A stretch of 64,000 nucleotides of DNA from Streptomyces sp. H39-S7. Lineage in GTDB: Bacteria; Actinomycetota; Actinomycetes; Streptomycetales; Streptomycetaceae. The position numbers were made by a program, and so were the translations under genes. Within the stretch, counting starts at the first letter, position 1, and each line of letters starts with the position of its first letter. Below, piece by piece: positions 17,785 through 26,572 of the stretch. The notes under the pieces are model-generated. The model was not told where the DNA came from, ran no database searches, and saw nothing but the letters and a program-made list of their open reading frames with translations. The DNA lies in NCBI RefSeq assembly GCF_027158205.1, contig NZ_JAPVLU010000007.1:174486-238485 (forward strand), written 5' to 3'.

Positions 17785-18498
17785 ATGGACAGGACGCTGC
17801 GGGATGTCGCGGAAGTGGGGCCGTTCTTCGCCGTCAGGGCCGGGCCCGGAGAACCGCACGCACTCGGCTACCGGCCGCTCGCCGAGCTCTACGCGACGGA
17901 TGCCGCGGACGCGCCGGACCCCGTACGGGAGCGGGCCGCGGACGTCGCCGCGCGGCTGGGTACGCCGGAGCTCCGGGTGGGCGCCTCGCTCGCCTTCCAG
18001 GGCCTGGCCGCCCGGCTGTGGTCGGTGGCGCTGGGCGCGGCCGTCCTGGCGGGCCGGGTTCCCGACCTGGCCGCCGACCGCCTGTGGTGGAATCCCGCCC
18101 TCACCGCCCCCGACGACCTCTGGCTGCCGGACCCTTCGGCCCTCCCCGGCCCCGTCGACCTCGCGGGGCAACTCGCCGACACGGTGCTGGCCGGCCATCT
18201 GGTCCCGCTGCACCGCGCGACCCGGGAGGCCTGTCCGATCGCCGACGGCCTGCTGTGGGGGAACGCCGGCTCCGCGCTGGCCGGCTCCGTGCGCGTGCTG
18301 CACACCTGGTGCGTCGCGCAGGGCCGGACCGCGCAGGCGCGCAGCGCCCTGAACCTCGCCGCGCGTCTCCTCCGGGAGCCGCCGCTGAACGGCACCGGGA
18401 CGCTGGACCCCGCGAACGTCGGCTTTGTGCGGCGCAGTTGCTGCCTCTACTACCGGATCCCGGGCGGCGGACTGTGCGGGGACTGCGTGCTGCGCTGA
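17785..18498 (+). CDS. FhuF-like (2Fe-2S) ferric-reductase family protein
   Basis: A 237-residue cytoplasmic protein ending in RRSCCLYYRIPGGGLCGDC, the C-C-x10-C-x2-C arrangement that binds the [2Fe-2S] cluster in FhuF-type ferric-siderophore reductases. The upstream part (VGASLAFQGLAARLWSVALG, then LLWGNAGSALAG) matches the helical family fold. Such proteins release iron from imported siderophores by reduction. No siderophore transport or synthesis genes are nearby. The ATG at 17785 follows a GGTCC stretch with no clear ribosome site; an in-frame ATG six codons upstream is the alternative. Confidence 0.85.
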   Translation: MDRTLRDVAEVGPFFAVRAGPGEPHALGYRPLAELYATDAADAPDPVRERAADVAARLGTPELRVGASLAFQGLAARLWSVALGAAVLAGRVPDLAADRLWWNPALTAPDDLWLPDPSALPGPVDLAGQLADTVLAGHLVPLHRATREACPIADGLLWGNAGSALAGSVRVLHTWCVAQGRTAQARSALNLAARLLREPPLNGTGTLDPANVGFVRRSCCLYYRIPGGGLCGDCVLR

Positions 18499-18643
18499 CC
18501 GGAGGAGGGCAGCCGGGCGGGGACGTCACCCCGCCGCCGATCGCGCGTACGGCGGCGGCGCCGGCCGTGACCGGCGCTCGGGCGGGTCGCCACCGGGGAG
18601 CGATCCGTCTTCGCTCGAACCGTACGCCTGGGCGATCCCCTGG

Positions 18644-19471
18644 TCAGCCGCCGTGCGCGCGCAGTCGTTCGTGGACGGTGCGGTCGGCGCCGGACCCGGC
18701 GCGCGCGCCGCGTACGCGGGTGCCGCCGTCGACCACCAGGTCCGTTCCGGTGACCCAGCAGGCGTCGTCGGAGACCAGCCACAGGACGGCGCGCGCGACG
18801 TCCTCCGGCTCGCCGATCCGGCCCATGGGCAGACCGGCGGCGATCTGCGGCTCGGCGTCCTCCCAGACGAAACGGGCCATCTCCGTGCGGATCAGGCCGG
18901 GGGAGACCGCGTTGACCCTCACGGTCGGGGCGAGTTCGCCGGCGAGCTGGCGGGTGAGGTGGAGCAGGGCGGCCTTGCTGGTGCCGTAGGCGCCGATGTT
19001 GGGGCCGACACCGTGTGCCCCCTCGGTACAGACGTTCACCACCGTGCCGCCGTGCTCGCGCATCCAGGCGCGCCACGCGCACTGGACCAGCCGCAGGGGA
19101 CCGTCCACATTGACGGCGAAGGCCTCCCGCCAGGCGTCCGGATCGAGGTCGACGAGCGGGCCGAAGGGGGTGTTGGCCCCGGCGTTGTTGACCAGGATGT
19201 CCACCCCGCCGAACTCCTGGACCGCGAGCGTGACACACGCTTCCAGGTGCGCGGGGTCGCCCACCGACCCCGCCAGGCCGGCGGCCCGGCCGCCGCGTTC
19301 CCGTACCTCGGTGACGGCGGCGCGCAGGCCGTCCGGGTCGCGGGCGGTCAGGAGCACCGCCGCCCCGGCCTGGGCCAGGGCGTGCGCGACGGCCAGCCCG
19401 ATACCGCGGGAGGCGCCCGTGACGAGCGCGGTCCTGCCGCCCAGCGGGGGAGCGGTGGCCTGTGAGGTCAT
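18644..19471 (-). CDS. Short-chain dehydrogenase/reductase
   Basis: A complete 275-residue classical SDR. The NAD(P)-binding TGASRGIG motif is at about residues 19-26, NNAG near residue 97, the catalytic Tyr/Lys in AYGTSKAALLH near residue 163 and the substrate-side VNAVSPGLIRTEMARF after it. It ends in the usual GTDLVVDGG strand plus a short Arg-rich tail. It sits convergent to the FhuF-like gene and divergent from the GH30 gene, about 200 bp apart, with no pathway context, so the substrate is unknown. The start at 19471 (MTSQAT) is chosen over an ATG five codons upstream because neither has a strong ribosome site and the shorter form fits the family. Confidence 0.88.
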   Translation of the reverse strand: MTSQATAPPLGGRTALVTGASRGIGLAVAHALAQAGAAVLLTARDPDGLRAAVTEVRERGGRAAGLAGSVGDPAHLEACVTLAVQEFGGVDILVNNAGANTPFGPLVDLDPDAWREAFAVNVDGPLRLVQCAWRAWMREHGGTVVNVCTEGAHGVGPNIGAYGTSKAALLHLTRQLAGELAPTVRVNAVSPGLIRTEMARFVWEDAEPQIAAGLPMGRIGEPEDVARAVLWLVSDDACWVTGTDLVVDGGTRVRGARAGSGADRTVHERLRAHGG

Positions 19472-19568
19472 GGTGCACCGTCTCATGACGGTACGTCAGT
19501 TCGGAAGCCGTCGGCACGGCCGCCCGGCCGGGACCGTGGCGCGGAAGCGGCCGTTCCTGTGCGAAGTC

Positions 19569-19598
19569 TTGACGTGCTCAAGGCGCCCGAGTTAACTC
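19569..19598 (+). promoter_or_regulatory. Promoter and palindromic operator of the GH30 gene
   Basis: TTGACG (19569-19574) and TTAACT (19592-19597) are 17 bases apart. The -10 box lies inside the palindrome GAGTTAACTC (19589-19598), and a second LacI-like palindrome with AGCGCT at its centre follows near 19610-19619. Repression by a sugar-responsive regulator is likely but the regulator is not in the window. Confidence 0.5.
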
Positions 19599-19677
19599 AC
19601 GCCTCGAACTAAGCGCTAAATCAAGTTCTGAATTAAGTCACGCACCAGGGCAAGTGCCGAAGAAAGGCAACCGACCC

Positions 19678-21591
19678 ATGCGCTCACACACCCGTCCCCA
19701 CACGGGCAGCACCAAGCTTCTCCGTACCGGGCTCGCCCGCGCCGCCACCGTTCTGCTGGCATCGGCCGTCGCTGTCGTCACCCCCATGCTGGCCACTCCG
19801 CTCACCGCGCACGCGGCGGGCGAGAGCGTCCAGGTGTGGCTGACCACCACCTCCGACTCCGGCGGCCGCAACGTCGTCAAGGGGCTCGAACAGCAGGCGC
19901 CGATCGCCTTCTCCGCCGGCAGCGGTTCCGGCCAGTCCGTCACCGTCGACGAGAACACCCGCTACCAGCAGTTCGAGGGCGGGGGCGCGTCGTTCACCGA
20001 CACCGCCGCCTGGCTGATGAACTCCAGCGGGGCACTGACGGCCACCACCCGCGACGCGGTGATGAAGAAGCTCTTCGACCCGGTGGACGGCATCGGCGTC
20101 GGCTTCCTGCGCAACCCCATGGGCGCCTCCGACCTGGCGCGCTCGAACTACACCTACGACGACATGCCCAGCGGGCAGACCGACGCGAGCCTGGCGCACT
20201 TCTCCATAGCCCACGACCTGGCCGACGTCCTGCCCCTCACCAAGCAGGCCCGCCAGCTCAACCCCGCCGTCAAGGTGATGGGCGTGCCCTGGAGCGCGCC
20301 GGCCTGGATGAAGGACAACGGCAGCATGAGCCTGGGCTGGCTGCAGGCCCAGTACTACTCCGCCTACGCGCAGTACTTCACGAAGTACCTCCAGGCGTAC
20401 CAGGCGAACGGGGTGCCGGTCGACTACATCTCGGCGCAGAACGAGCCCACCTGCTGCGGAGGCTACCCGTCCATGCAGTGGAACGGCTCCGGCCTGGCGT
20501 CCTTCACCAAGAACAACCTGCTGCCCGCGCTGCACACCGCCGGGCTCCCCACCAAGGTCCTGGCCCTGGACTGGAACTGGGACCAGTACGACGCCTTCGC
20601 CGCCCCGACCCTCGACGACGCGGCGATCCGCAACGACCCCAACTTCGGCGGCATGGCCTGGCACGGCTACGGCGGCGACGTCGCCCAGCAGACCACCGTG
20701 CACAACAGGTACCCGGGCGTGAAGGCCTTCGACACCGAGCACTCCGGCGGCACCTGGATCGCCAACCAGCAGAAGGAGGACATGCACAACCTGATCGACT
20801 ACACCCGCAACTGGGGACAGAGCTGGATCAAGTGGAGCCTGGCCGTCGACCAGAACATGGGACCGCACAACGGAGGCTGCGGCACCTGCACCGGCCTGGT
20901 CACCGTGCACAACGGCGACGGCCGCAGCGGACAGGTCGACTACACCGTCGAGTACTACACGATGGGCCACCTCACCAAGTTCGTGAAGCCCGGCGCCTAC
21001 CGGATCGCCTCGACCGCCAACACCTCGGTGCCCAACGTCGTCTGGCGCAACCCGGACGGCTCGAAGGCGCTCATCGCCTACAACGACACGGGCAGCGCCC
21101 AGCCCGTCCGCGTCAACTGGGGCAACCAGTCCTTCGCGTACACCCTGCCCGCCGGTGCCTCGGCGACCTTCACCTGGACCGGGACCCCGGGCTCCGGGGG
21201 CGGCGGTTCCACCGGCGCGATCACCGGCATCGGCGGCAAGTGCGCCGACGTCGCCTCGGGCAGCAGCGCCAACGGTACCGCCGTCCAGCTCTGGGACTGC
21301 AACGGCAGCGCCGCCCAGCAGTGGACCGCCTCCGCCGGCACCTACCAGGCACTCGGCAAGTGCCTGGACCTGGCAGCCGGCGGCACCGCCAACGGCACCA
21401 AGGCCCAGCTGTACGACTGCAACGGCACCGGCGCCCAGCAGTGGCGGCCCGGCAGCGGTGGAACGCTGGTCAACCCGGTGTCCGGCAGATGCCTGGACGC
21501 CACCGGGGTGAGCTCCGCCAACGGGACCCGGCTGCAGATCTGGGACTGCGCCGGCGGCACCAACCAGCAGTGGACCGTCCCCGCGGCCTGA
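19678..21591 (+). CDS. Secreted GH30 glycoside hydrolase with ricin-type lectin domain
   Basis: A 637-residue exported enzyme. A long signal peptide ends near PLTAHAAG. The catalytic (beta/alpha)8 domain of glycoside hydrolase family 30 spans roughly residues 45-480; the acid/base Glu is in SAQNEPT and the nucleophile Glu is in FDTEHSGG. GH30 members cleave beta-1,6-glucan, glucosylceramide or xylan; this one most resembles the beta-1,6-glucanase/glucosylceramidase type. After a Gly/Ser linker a C-terminal ricin-B (CBM13) domain has three repeats ending in QQW. ATG 19678 is preferred over GTG 19654 because of the AAAGG element. Probably used on fungal or plant cell-wall glucan. Confidence 0.88.
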   Translation: MRSHTRPHTGSTKLLRTGLARAATVLLASAVAVVTPMLATPLTAHAAGESVQVWLTTTSDSGGRNVVKGLEQQAPIAFSAGSGSGQSVTVDENTRYQQFEGGGASFTDTAAWLMNSSGALTATTRDAVMKKLFDPVDGIGVGFLRNPMGASDLARSNYTYDDMPSGQTDASLAHFSIAHDLADVLPLTKQARQLNPAVKVMGVPWSAPAWMKDNGSMSLGWLQAQYYSAYAQYFTKYLQAYQANGVPVDYISAQNEPTCCGGYPSMQWNGSGLASFTKNNLLPALHTAGLPTKVLALDWNWDQYDAFAAPTLDDAAIRNDPNFGGMAWHGYGGDVAQQTTVHNRYPGVKAFDTEHSGGTWIANQQKEDMHNLIDYTRNWGQSWIKWSLAVDQNMGPHNGGCGTCTGLVTVHNGDGRSGQVDYTVEYYTMGHLTKFVKPGAYRIASTANTSVPNVVWRNPDGSKALIAYNDTGSAQPVRVNWGNQSFAYTLPAGASATFTWTGTPGSGGGGSTGAITGIGGKCADVASGSSANGTAVQLWDCNGSAAQQWTASAGTYQALGKCLDLAAGGTANGTKAQLYDCNGTGAQQWRPGSGGTLVNPVSGRCLDATGVSSANGTRLQIWDCAGGTNQQWTVPAA

Positions 21592-21645
21592 CCTGCACGT
21601 AGGCTTCCGGGTGTCACCACAAGCCCAGCAGGAAGAGGCCGCACC

Positions 21646-24600
21646 GTGTTCGCTCTGCACGCGCAGTGGAGAGCGGATCAGCGGCTCGCCCTGTGGGCCG
21701 AGGACTCCCGGCAGCCGCCGGTCCCCGCGCCGGGCCACCCGTACGCCGTCCCCGGATCCGCCGTCGCCGAGCTGCTCGGCGACGGCGGACCCGCGCTCGG
21801 CTGGCTCGCCGGACGGGCCGGTGCGGGCGCCACCGGTCTGCTGCTCCCCACCCGTGACGGCGCGCCGCTGCCCTCGCCGGAGCTCGGCGGGCCCACCGCC
21901 GTCCAGGGCGTGCCCCTCGCACCGTGGACCGTTCCCTGCCTGCTCTTCGAGCCCGCGGACGCCGCTCTGCTGCTGGGCGAGCTGTCCGCCGCGGGACTGC
22001 CCGAAGCGCCCTACGGCGCCTCGCTGCGCTGGCTGATCGCCGCCCACGACCTGGCCTGGCGCACCGTCGGACGGGGCAGACTGCTGCCCGTGCTGGCCGA
22101 CGAGGCCGGAGCGCCGTACGCCCGCTGGCGCCCGGTCCGCGACGACGCCGGCTGGCAGGAGGCCGGCGAGCTCGCCGCCGCCGCTCCGCGGGAGTGCCAC
22201 GCCGGGCACCACGACGGCCGGCCCGACGGCCGCACCGCCGCCACGATCCTCACCGACCTGCTCGACGTCCTCACCGACCGCGAGGCCCGCGCGGTCCTCG
22301 ACGACGAACCCGAGCTGCTGCGCACCGCACGCGGCCGGCGGCCGGCCATGACCGCCACCGAGCTGTGGCTGCGGGCCCTCACCTCACCGACCGGCCGGAT
22401 CGAGGGCGCCGACCCCGCCGAGCTGGCCGAACTGGCGGATCAGCTCACGGCCTGGCACCGCTCCGAGCCGCCCGTCCACGGCCCGCTGCGGGTCTGCTTC
22501 CGGCTCGTCGAACCGGTGGGACCCGACCCGGCGGACCCGCGCGGACACCCGTCCGACGACAACTGGCGGCTGGACTTCCTGCTGCAGGCGGCCGACGAGC
22601 CGTCGCTGATGGTCCACGCCGACGACGTCTGGAGCGAGGGCCCCGCCCTCAGCGCCCTGGAGCGCAAGACCGCCCGCCCCCAGGAGGCCCTGCTGTCCGG
22701 CCTGGACCGGGCCGGGCGCGCGTACCCCGAGCTGCACCGGGCGCTGCGCGGCAACCGGCCCGCCGGGCTGCCGCTGGACCGGGTCGGCGCCCTCGGCTTC
22801 CTGCGGGACGCCGCCCCCGCACTGACCGACGCGGGCTTCGGCGTCCTGCTGCCCACCTGGTGGCAGCGCCCGCAGAAGCTCGGCATGGCCCTGACCGTGC
22901 GCACCCCGCAGCCCGGCGCCGTCGACATCGGCAGCCTGGCCGACCAGGACGCCATCGTCGCCTTCCGCTGGCAGGCCGCGCTCGGTGACCAGCCGCTGAC
23001 CGCCGCGGAACTCACCGAGCTGGCCGCCGCCAAGCAGCCCCTGATCCGGATCAGGGGCCAGTGGACCGAGGTCGACCCGGACCGGATCGCCGCCGCCCTC
23101 GCCTTCCTCGAACGCGACGGCAGCGGCGCGACGGACTCCGGGAGGATCCTGCGGATCGCGCTCGACCCGGACGCCACGGCGGGCGGCCTGCCCGTCGCCT
23201 CCGTCAGCGCCGACGGCCGGCTCGGAGAACTGCTCTCCGGCACCGCGGACCAGCGGCTGCGCCCGGTCGCCGTGCCCGAGGGGTTCGGCTCGACGCTGCG
23301 CCCGTACCAGGAGCGGGGGCTGGCCTGGCTCAGGTTCCTGTCGGAGCTGGGGATCGGCGCGGTCCTCGCCGACGACATGGGGCTCGGCAAGACCGCCCAG
23401 GCGCTGGCGCTGCTCGCGGTGGAGCACGCCGAGCGGTCCGAACGCGCTGAGCGGGCCGAACGCGTCGAGCAGGCGGGACGTGCCGAGGGACGTGCCGAGC
23501 CCACGGCGCGGGTCCGGCCGACGCTGCTGGTCTGCCCGATGTCGCTGGTCGGCAACTGGCGACGCGAGACCGCCCGGTTCGCCCCGATGCTGCGGGTCTA
23601 CGTCCACCACGGCGCCGGCCGGCTGTCCGGCCCCGAGCTGCGGGAAGCGGTCGCCGACGCCGATCTGGTGATCACCACGTACGGGCTGGTGCAGCGCGAC
23701 ACCGAGGCGCTCACGCAGACCGCGTGGCGGCGCGTCATCATCGACGAGGCGCAGCACGTCAAGAACTCCGCCACCCGTCAGTACCGGGCGGTCCGCGAAC
23801 TGACCGCCGACCACCGCATCGCACTCACCGGCACCCCGGTGGAGAACCGCTTGGCCGAACTGCACGCCATCCTGGACTTCGCCAACCCCGGGCTGTTCGG
23901 CTCGGCGATCCGTTTCAAGGAGCGGTACGCCGTCCCCATCGAGCGCGACGGCAGCGAGGCCGCCGCGCAGGCGCTGCGCAAGCGCACCCGGCCGTTCGTC
24001 CTGCGGCGGCTCAAGAGCGATCCGGCCATCTCGCGGGAGCTGCCCGCCAAGCAGGAGATGACGGTGCTGTGCAATCTCACCGCCGAACAGGCGGCGCTGT
24101 ACCAGGCGGTCGTGACGGACCTGCTGCAGCAGATCAAGGAGAGCCGTGGCATCGAGCGCAAGGGCCTGGTGCTGGCGTCGCTGAGCAAGCTCAAGCAGGT
24201 GTGCAACCACCCCGCGCAGTTCGCGCACGACGGCTCGCCCCTGGCGGGTCGCTCGGGGAAGGTGGCCCGGCTGGAGGAGACGCTGGAGGAGGCGCTCGCC
24301 GAGGGCGACAAGACGCTGTGCTTCACGCAGTTCGCCGAGTTCGGCTCCCTGCTGCAGGGCCACCTGGCCGAGCGGCTGGACACCGACGTCCTGTTCCTGC
24401 ACGGCGGTGTGCCCCAGCGGGCCCGCGACGAGATGATCGAACGCTTCCAGGACCGGGACGGCCCCTCGGTGTTCCTGCTCTCCCTGAAGGCCGGCGGCAC
24501 CGGCCTGAACCTGACGGCGGCCAACCAGGTCATCCACGTCGACCGGTGGTGGAACCCGGCGGTCGAGGAGCAGGCCACCGACCGGGCCTTCCGGATCGGT

Positions 24601-24792
24601 CAGCGCCGCGACGTCCAGGTCCGCAAGTTCGTGTGCGTGGGCACCGTGGAGGAGCGCATCGACGCGATGATCGAGGCGAAGCGGACCGTGGCCAGAGCGG
24701 CGGTCGGCTCCGGTGAGGGCTGGCTGACGGAGCTGTCGACCGAGGCGCTGTACGACCTGGTCGGTCTCGGCGCCGACGCGGTGAGCGAGTGA
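21646..24792 (+). CDS. SNF2-family DEAD/DEAH-box helicase
   Basis: A 1048-residue ATP-dependent helicase-like protein. The N-terminal ~500 residues form the bacterial SNF2-associated region. Motif I is in LADDMGLGKTAQAL, motif II in IIDEAQHVKN, motif III in LTGTPVENRL, motif V in FLLSLKAGGTGLNL and motif VI in QATDRAFRIGQ. A Glu/Arg/Ala-repeat insert of about 25 residues separates motif I from the rest (around 23428-23505), probably a flexible or coiled segment. The GTG start at 21646 is preceded by AGGAAGAGG. It overlaps the next gene by four bases (GTGA). Bacterial SNF2 proteins with a SWIM-protein partner are thought to act on DNA or stalled RNA polymerase; the exact job is not known. Confidence 0.92.
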   Translation: MFALHAQWRADQRLALWAEDSRQPPVPAPGHPYAVPGSAVAELLGDGGPALGWLAGRAGAGATGLLLPTRDGAPLPSPELGGPTAVQGVPLAPWTVPCLLFEPADAALLLGELSAAGLPEAPYGASLRWLIAAHDLAWRTVGRGRLLPVLADEAGAPYARWRPVRDDAGWQEAGELAAAAPRECHAGHHDGRPDGRTAATILTDLLDVLTDREARAVLDDEPELLRTARGRRPAMTATELWLRALTSPTGRIEGADPAELAELADQLTAWHRSEPPVHGPLRVCFRLVEPVGPDPADPRGHPSDDNWRLDFLLQAADEPSLMVHADDVWSEGPALSALERKTARPQEALLSGLDRAGRAYPELHRALRGNRPAGLPLDRVGALGFLRDAAPALTDAGFGVLLPTWWQRPQKLGMALTVRTPQPGAVDIGSLADQDAIVAFRWQAALGDQPLTAAELTELAAAKQPLIRIRGQWTEVDPDRIAAALAFLERDGSGATDSGRILRIALDPDATAGGLPVASVSADGRLGELLSGTADQRLRPVAVPEGFGSTLRPYQERGLAWLRFLSELGIGAVLADDMGLGKTAQALALLAVEHAERSERAERAERVEQAGRAEGRAEPTARVRPTLLVCPMSLVGNWRRETARFAPMLRVYVHHGAGRLSGPELREAVADADLVITTYGLVQRDTEALTQTAWRRVIIDEAQHVKNSATRQYRAVRELTADHRIALTGTPVENRLAELHAILDFANPGLFGSAIRFKERYAVPIERDGSEAAAQALRKRTRPFVLRRLKSDPAISRELPAKQEMTVLCNLTAEQAALYQAVVTDLLQQIKESRGIERKGLVLASLSKLKQVCNHPAQFAHDGSPLAGRSGKVARLEETLEEALAEGDKTLCFTQFAEFGSLLQGHLAERLDTDVLFLHGGVPQRARDEMIERFQDRDGPSVFLLSLKAGGTGLNLTAANQVIHVDRWWNPAVEEQATDRAFRIGQRRDVQVRKFVCVGTVEERIDAMIEAKRTVARAAVGSGEGWLTELSTEALYDLVGLGADAVSE

Positions 24793-25421
24793 CGGCGCGG
24801 CCGGGGCTTCCCGGCAGGACGCGTTCGTGGTCCGGACGGTTCGCCGAGCGGCTGGAGGCCATCGGCACCACCGTGCCGTCGGGTCCGCCCGCCGCCGGAG
24901 TGACCGAGCTGGAAGTGGAGGCCGGCGCCGCGACCGCCCGGGTCAGGGAGCGGCAGGCGCGTTACGACGTGCGGATCGCGCTGGCGGAGTTCACTCCCGC
25001 GCAGTGGACCCGCGCCGCGCGGGCCATGTCCGCCGACCCGGACTGCCGGGCGCGGCTGCTCGACAACGAACTGGCCCCCGACGCGGAGGACCTCTTCGCA
25101 CGGGCCGGCCTGCGGCTCTTCCCCGCGCGGACCCCGGACCTCGTGATGGAGTGCTCGTGCCCCGACTGGGCGCTGCCCTGCGCCCATCTCAGCGCGGTCC
25201 TGCGGAGCCTGGCCGACGCGTTCGACGCCGATCCGTATCTTGTCCTGACCTGGCGCGGGCGTACCCGCGAGGAACTGCTGAAGGAGCTGCCGCCCGCGGT
25301 GCCGCGGCGCGAGCCGGCGGACTCCGCGCTGCTGCTGCTCGGCCGGCCCGGGATCACCGTCCGCGGCCGCAACCTGACCGAGGTATTGGGTCCGGCCTAT
25401 GAGGCGTTCACCGGCTGGTGA
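24789..25421 (+). CDS. SWIM zinc-finger protein
   Basis: A 210-residue protein with a SWIM-type zinc-finger, seen as MECSCPDWALPCAHLSAVL (CxC...CxH) near residues 119-137. SWIM domains bind DNA or proteins. The GTG start overlaps the stop of the SNF2 gene (GTGA), so the two are translationally coupled and likely form a complex, an arrangement common in actinobacteria. The C-terminal part ends with ITVRGRNLTEVLGPAYEAF. No catalytic motif is seen. Confidence 0.88.
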   Translation: MTARPGLPGRTRSWSGRFAERLEAIGTTVPSGPPAAGVTELEVEAGAATARVRERQARYDVRIALAEFTPAQWTRAARAMSADPDCRARLLDNELAPDAEDLFARAGLRLFPARTPDLVMECSCPDWALPCAHLSAVLRSLADAFDADPYLVLTWRGRTREELLKELPPAVPRREPADSALLLLGRPGITVRGRNLTEVLGPAYEAFTGW

Positions 25422-25509
25422 CGCGCGCACGGAAGGGATCGGATATCCGATGTCCCGCTGTGACCGCGGCTATTGGTCGTGGTTCGCGCGCCCGTTCTAG
25501 GCTCCGATC

Positions 25510-26265
25510 ATGGCATTCGAGATCGTCAAGGAAAGCATCACCCTTCCGTCGGACGACGGTTCCCTGGCCGCCCACCTGGTCCGTCCGCGGACCCCCGGCG
25601 ACTACCCGGGCGTGGTCGTCGCCTTCGAGATCTTCGGTCTGACCGCGCACATCCGTGACGTCGCGGAGCGGATCGCCCGGCTTGGATACCGCGTCGTCGT
25701 GCCGGACTTCTACCACCGGGCCGGAACGGGCATCGATCTCACCGACGACCCGGACGGCCGTCGCAAGGGCCTGGAACTCAGCGGCCGGCTCACGCGTGAG
25801 GAGGCCGTGGAGGACATCGGCGCGGCCGTTCACCACCTGCGGGCCGCAGGTGCCCCGTCCGTCGGGATGATCGGCTTCAGTTTCGGCGGCCACCTCGCCT
25901 ATCTGGGCGCCACACGGTTCGACCTCGCCGCGGCCGCGGTCTTCTACGCGGGATGGCTGGGCAGCGACGCCATCGGGCTCGGCCGGCCGGAGCCGACCCT
26001 CGGCCTCACCGAGGGCATCGCCGAGCACGGCGGCCGGCTGGCGTTCTTCGTCGGCGACGAGGACCACGCGGTCCCCGCCGCGGACCGCGCCGCGATCGCC
26101 GCCCGGCTGGCGGAGGCGGGCGTCCGGCACGAGTTCACCGTCTACCCCGGGGTACCGCACGGCTTCTTCTGCGACGTCCGCGACACCTATCGCGAGGAGG
26201 CCGCGGACGACGCGTGGCTCCGCGTCCAGCAGCTCTTCGCGGCGGAACTCCCGCGACCCGCGTAG
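25510..26265 (+). CDS. Dienelactone hydrolase family protein
   Basis: A 251-residue alpha/beta hydrolase of the dienelactone hydrolase family. The nucleophile elbow is GFSFGG, with Ser where classical dienelactone hydrolase has Cys; the acid is in FVGDEDHAVP and the His in GVPHGFF. The early EIFGL segment with its Glu is conserved in the family. The Ser nucleophile and lack of aromatic-degradation neighbours suggest a general carboxylic-ester hydrolase rather than a true dienelactone hydrolase. It stands alone, about 90 bp after the SWIM gene, with its own presumed promoter. Confidence 0.88.
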   Translation: MAFEIVKESITLPSDDGSLAAHLVRPRTPGDYPGVVVAFEIFGLTAHIRDVAERIARLGYRVVVPDFYHRAGTGIDLTDDPDGRRKGLELSGRLTREEAVEDIGAAVHHLRAAGAPSVGMIGFSFGGHLAYLGATRFDLAAAAVFYAGWLGSDAIGLGRPEPTLGLTEGIAEHGGRLAFFVGDEDHAVPAADRAAIAARLAEAGVRHEFTVYPGVPHGFFCDVRDTYREEAADDAWLRVQQLFAAELPRPA

Positions 26266-26572
26266 CGCCCCCGCAGCGCCGGCCGGCTGCCGGTGCCCGG
26301 GACGTCGTCCCCGAACTCCGGCAGCAGCCATGCCACTTGAGGTCGGATGTGTCCTCACGCCGGCCCCCACGTGTAACGAACTCCCCACCTTCCGTCGAAC
26401 AATCGGGCTCAACCGGTCCGATCTCTTGACGCAATTGGAAGGTTTCTTTACCGTCCATGGCGGTAGAGGTTCGGCCCATCCGCCGTGGTCCACTCGGTGC
26501 TTTGTCATGGCCTGGTTTGTCATGTCTTGATCAAGGACTGGGCCGAGCACGGATCCCGTAGGAGGACGCGCA
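26266..26572 (+). promoter_or_regulatory. Long leader region of the secreted dehydrogenase gene
   Basis: No gene is seen in these 307 bases. A TTGACG at 26426-26431 could be a -35 box, with a weak AT-rich -10 region near 26444-26452. TTTGTCATG occurs twice (26501-26509 and 26516-26524, 15 bases apart), a possible activator or repressor site close to the gene. The gene has a strong AGGAGG at 26560-26565. Confidence 0.4.

Noticed and set aside
19684..22212. Open frame of 842 codons antisense to the GH30 gene
   Set aside because: Gly/Val/Arg-rich shadow of the strongly supported GH30 and SNF2 genes on the plus strand.
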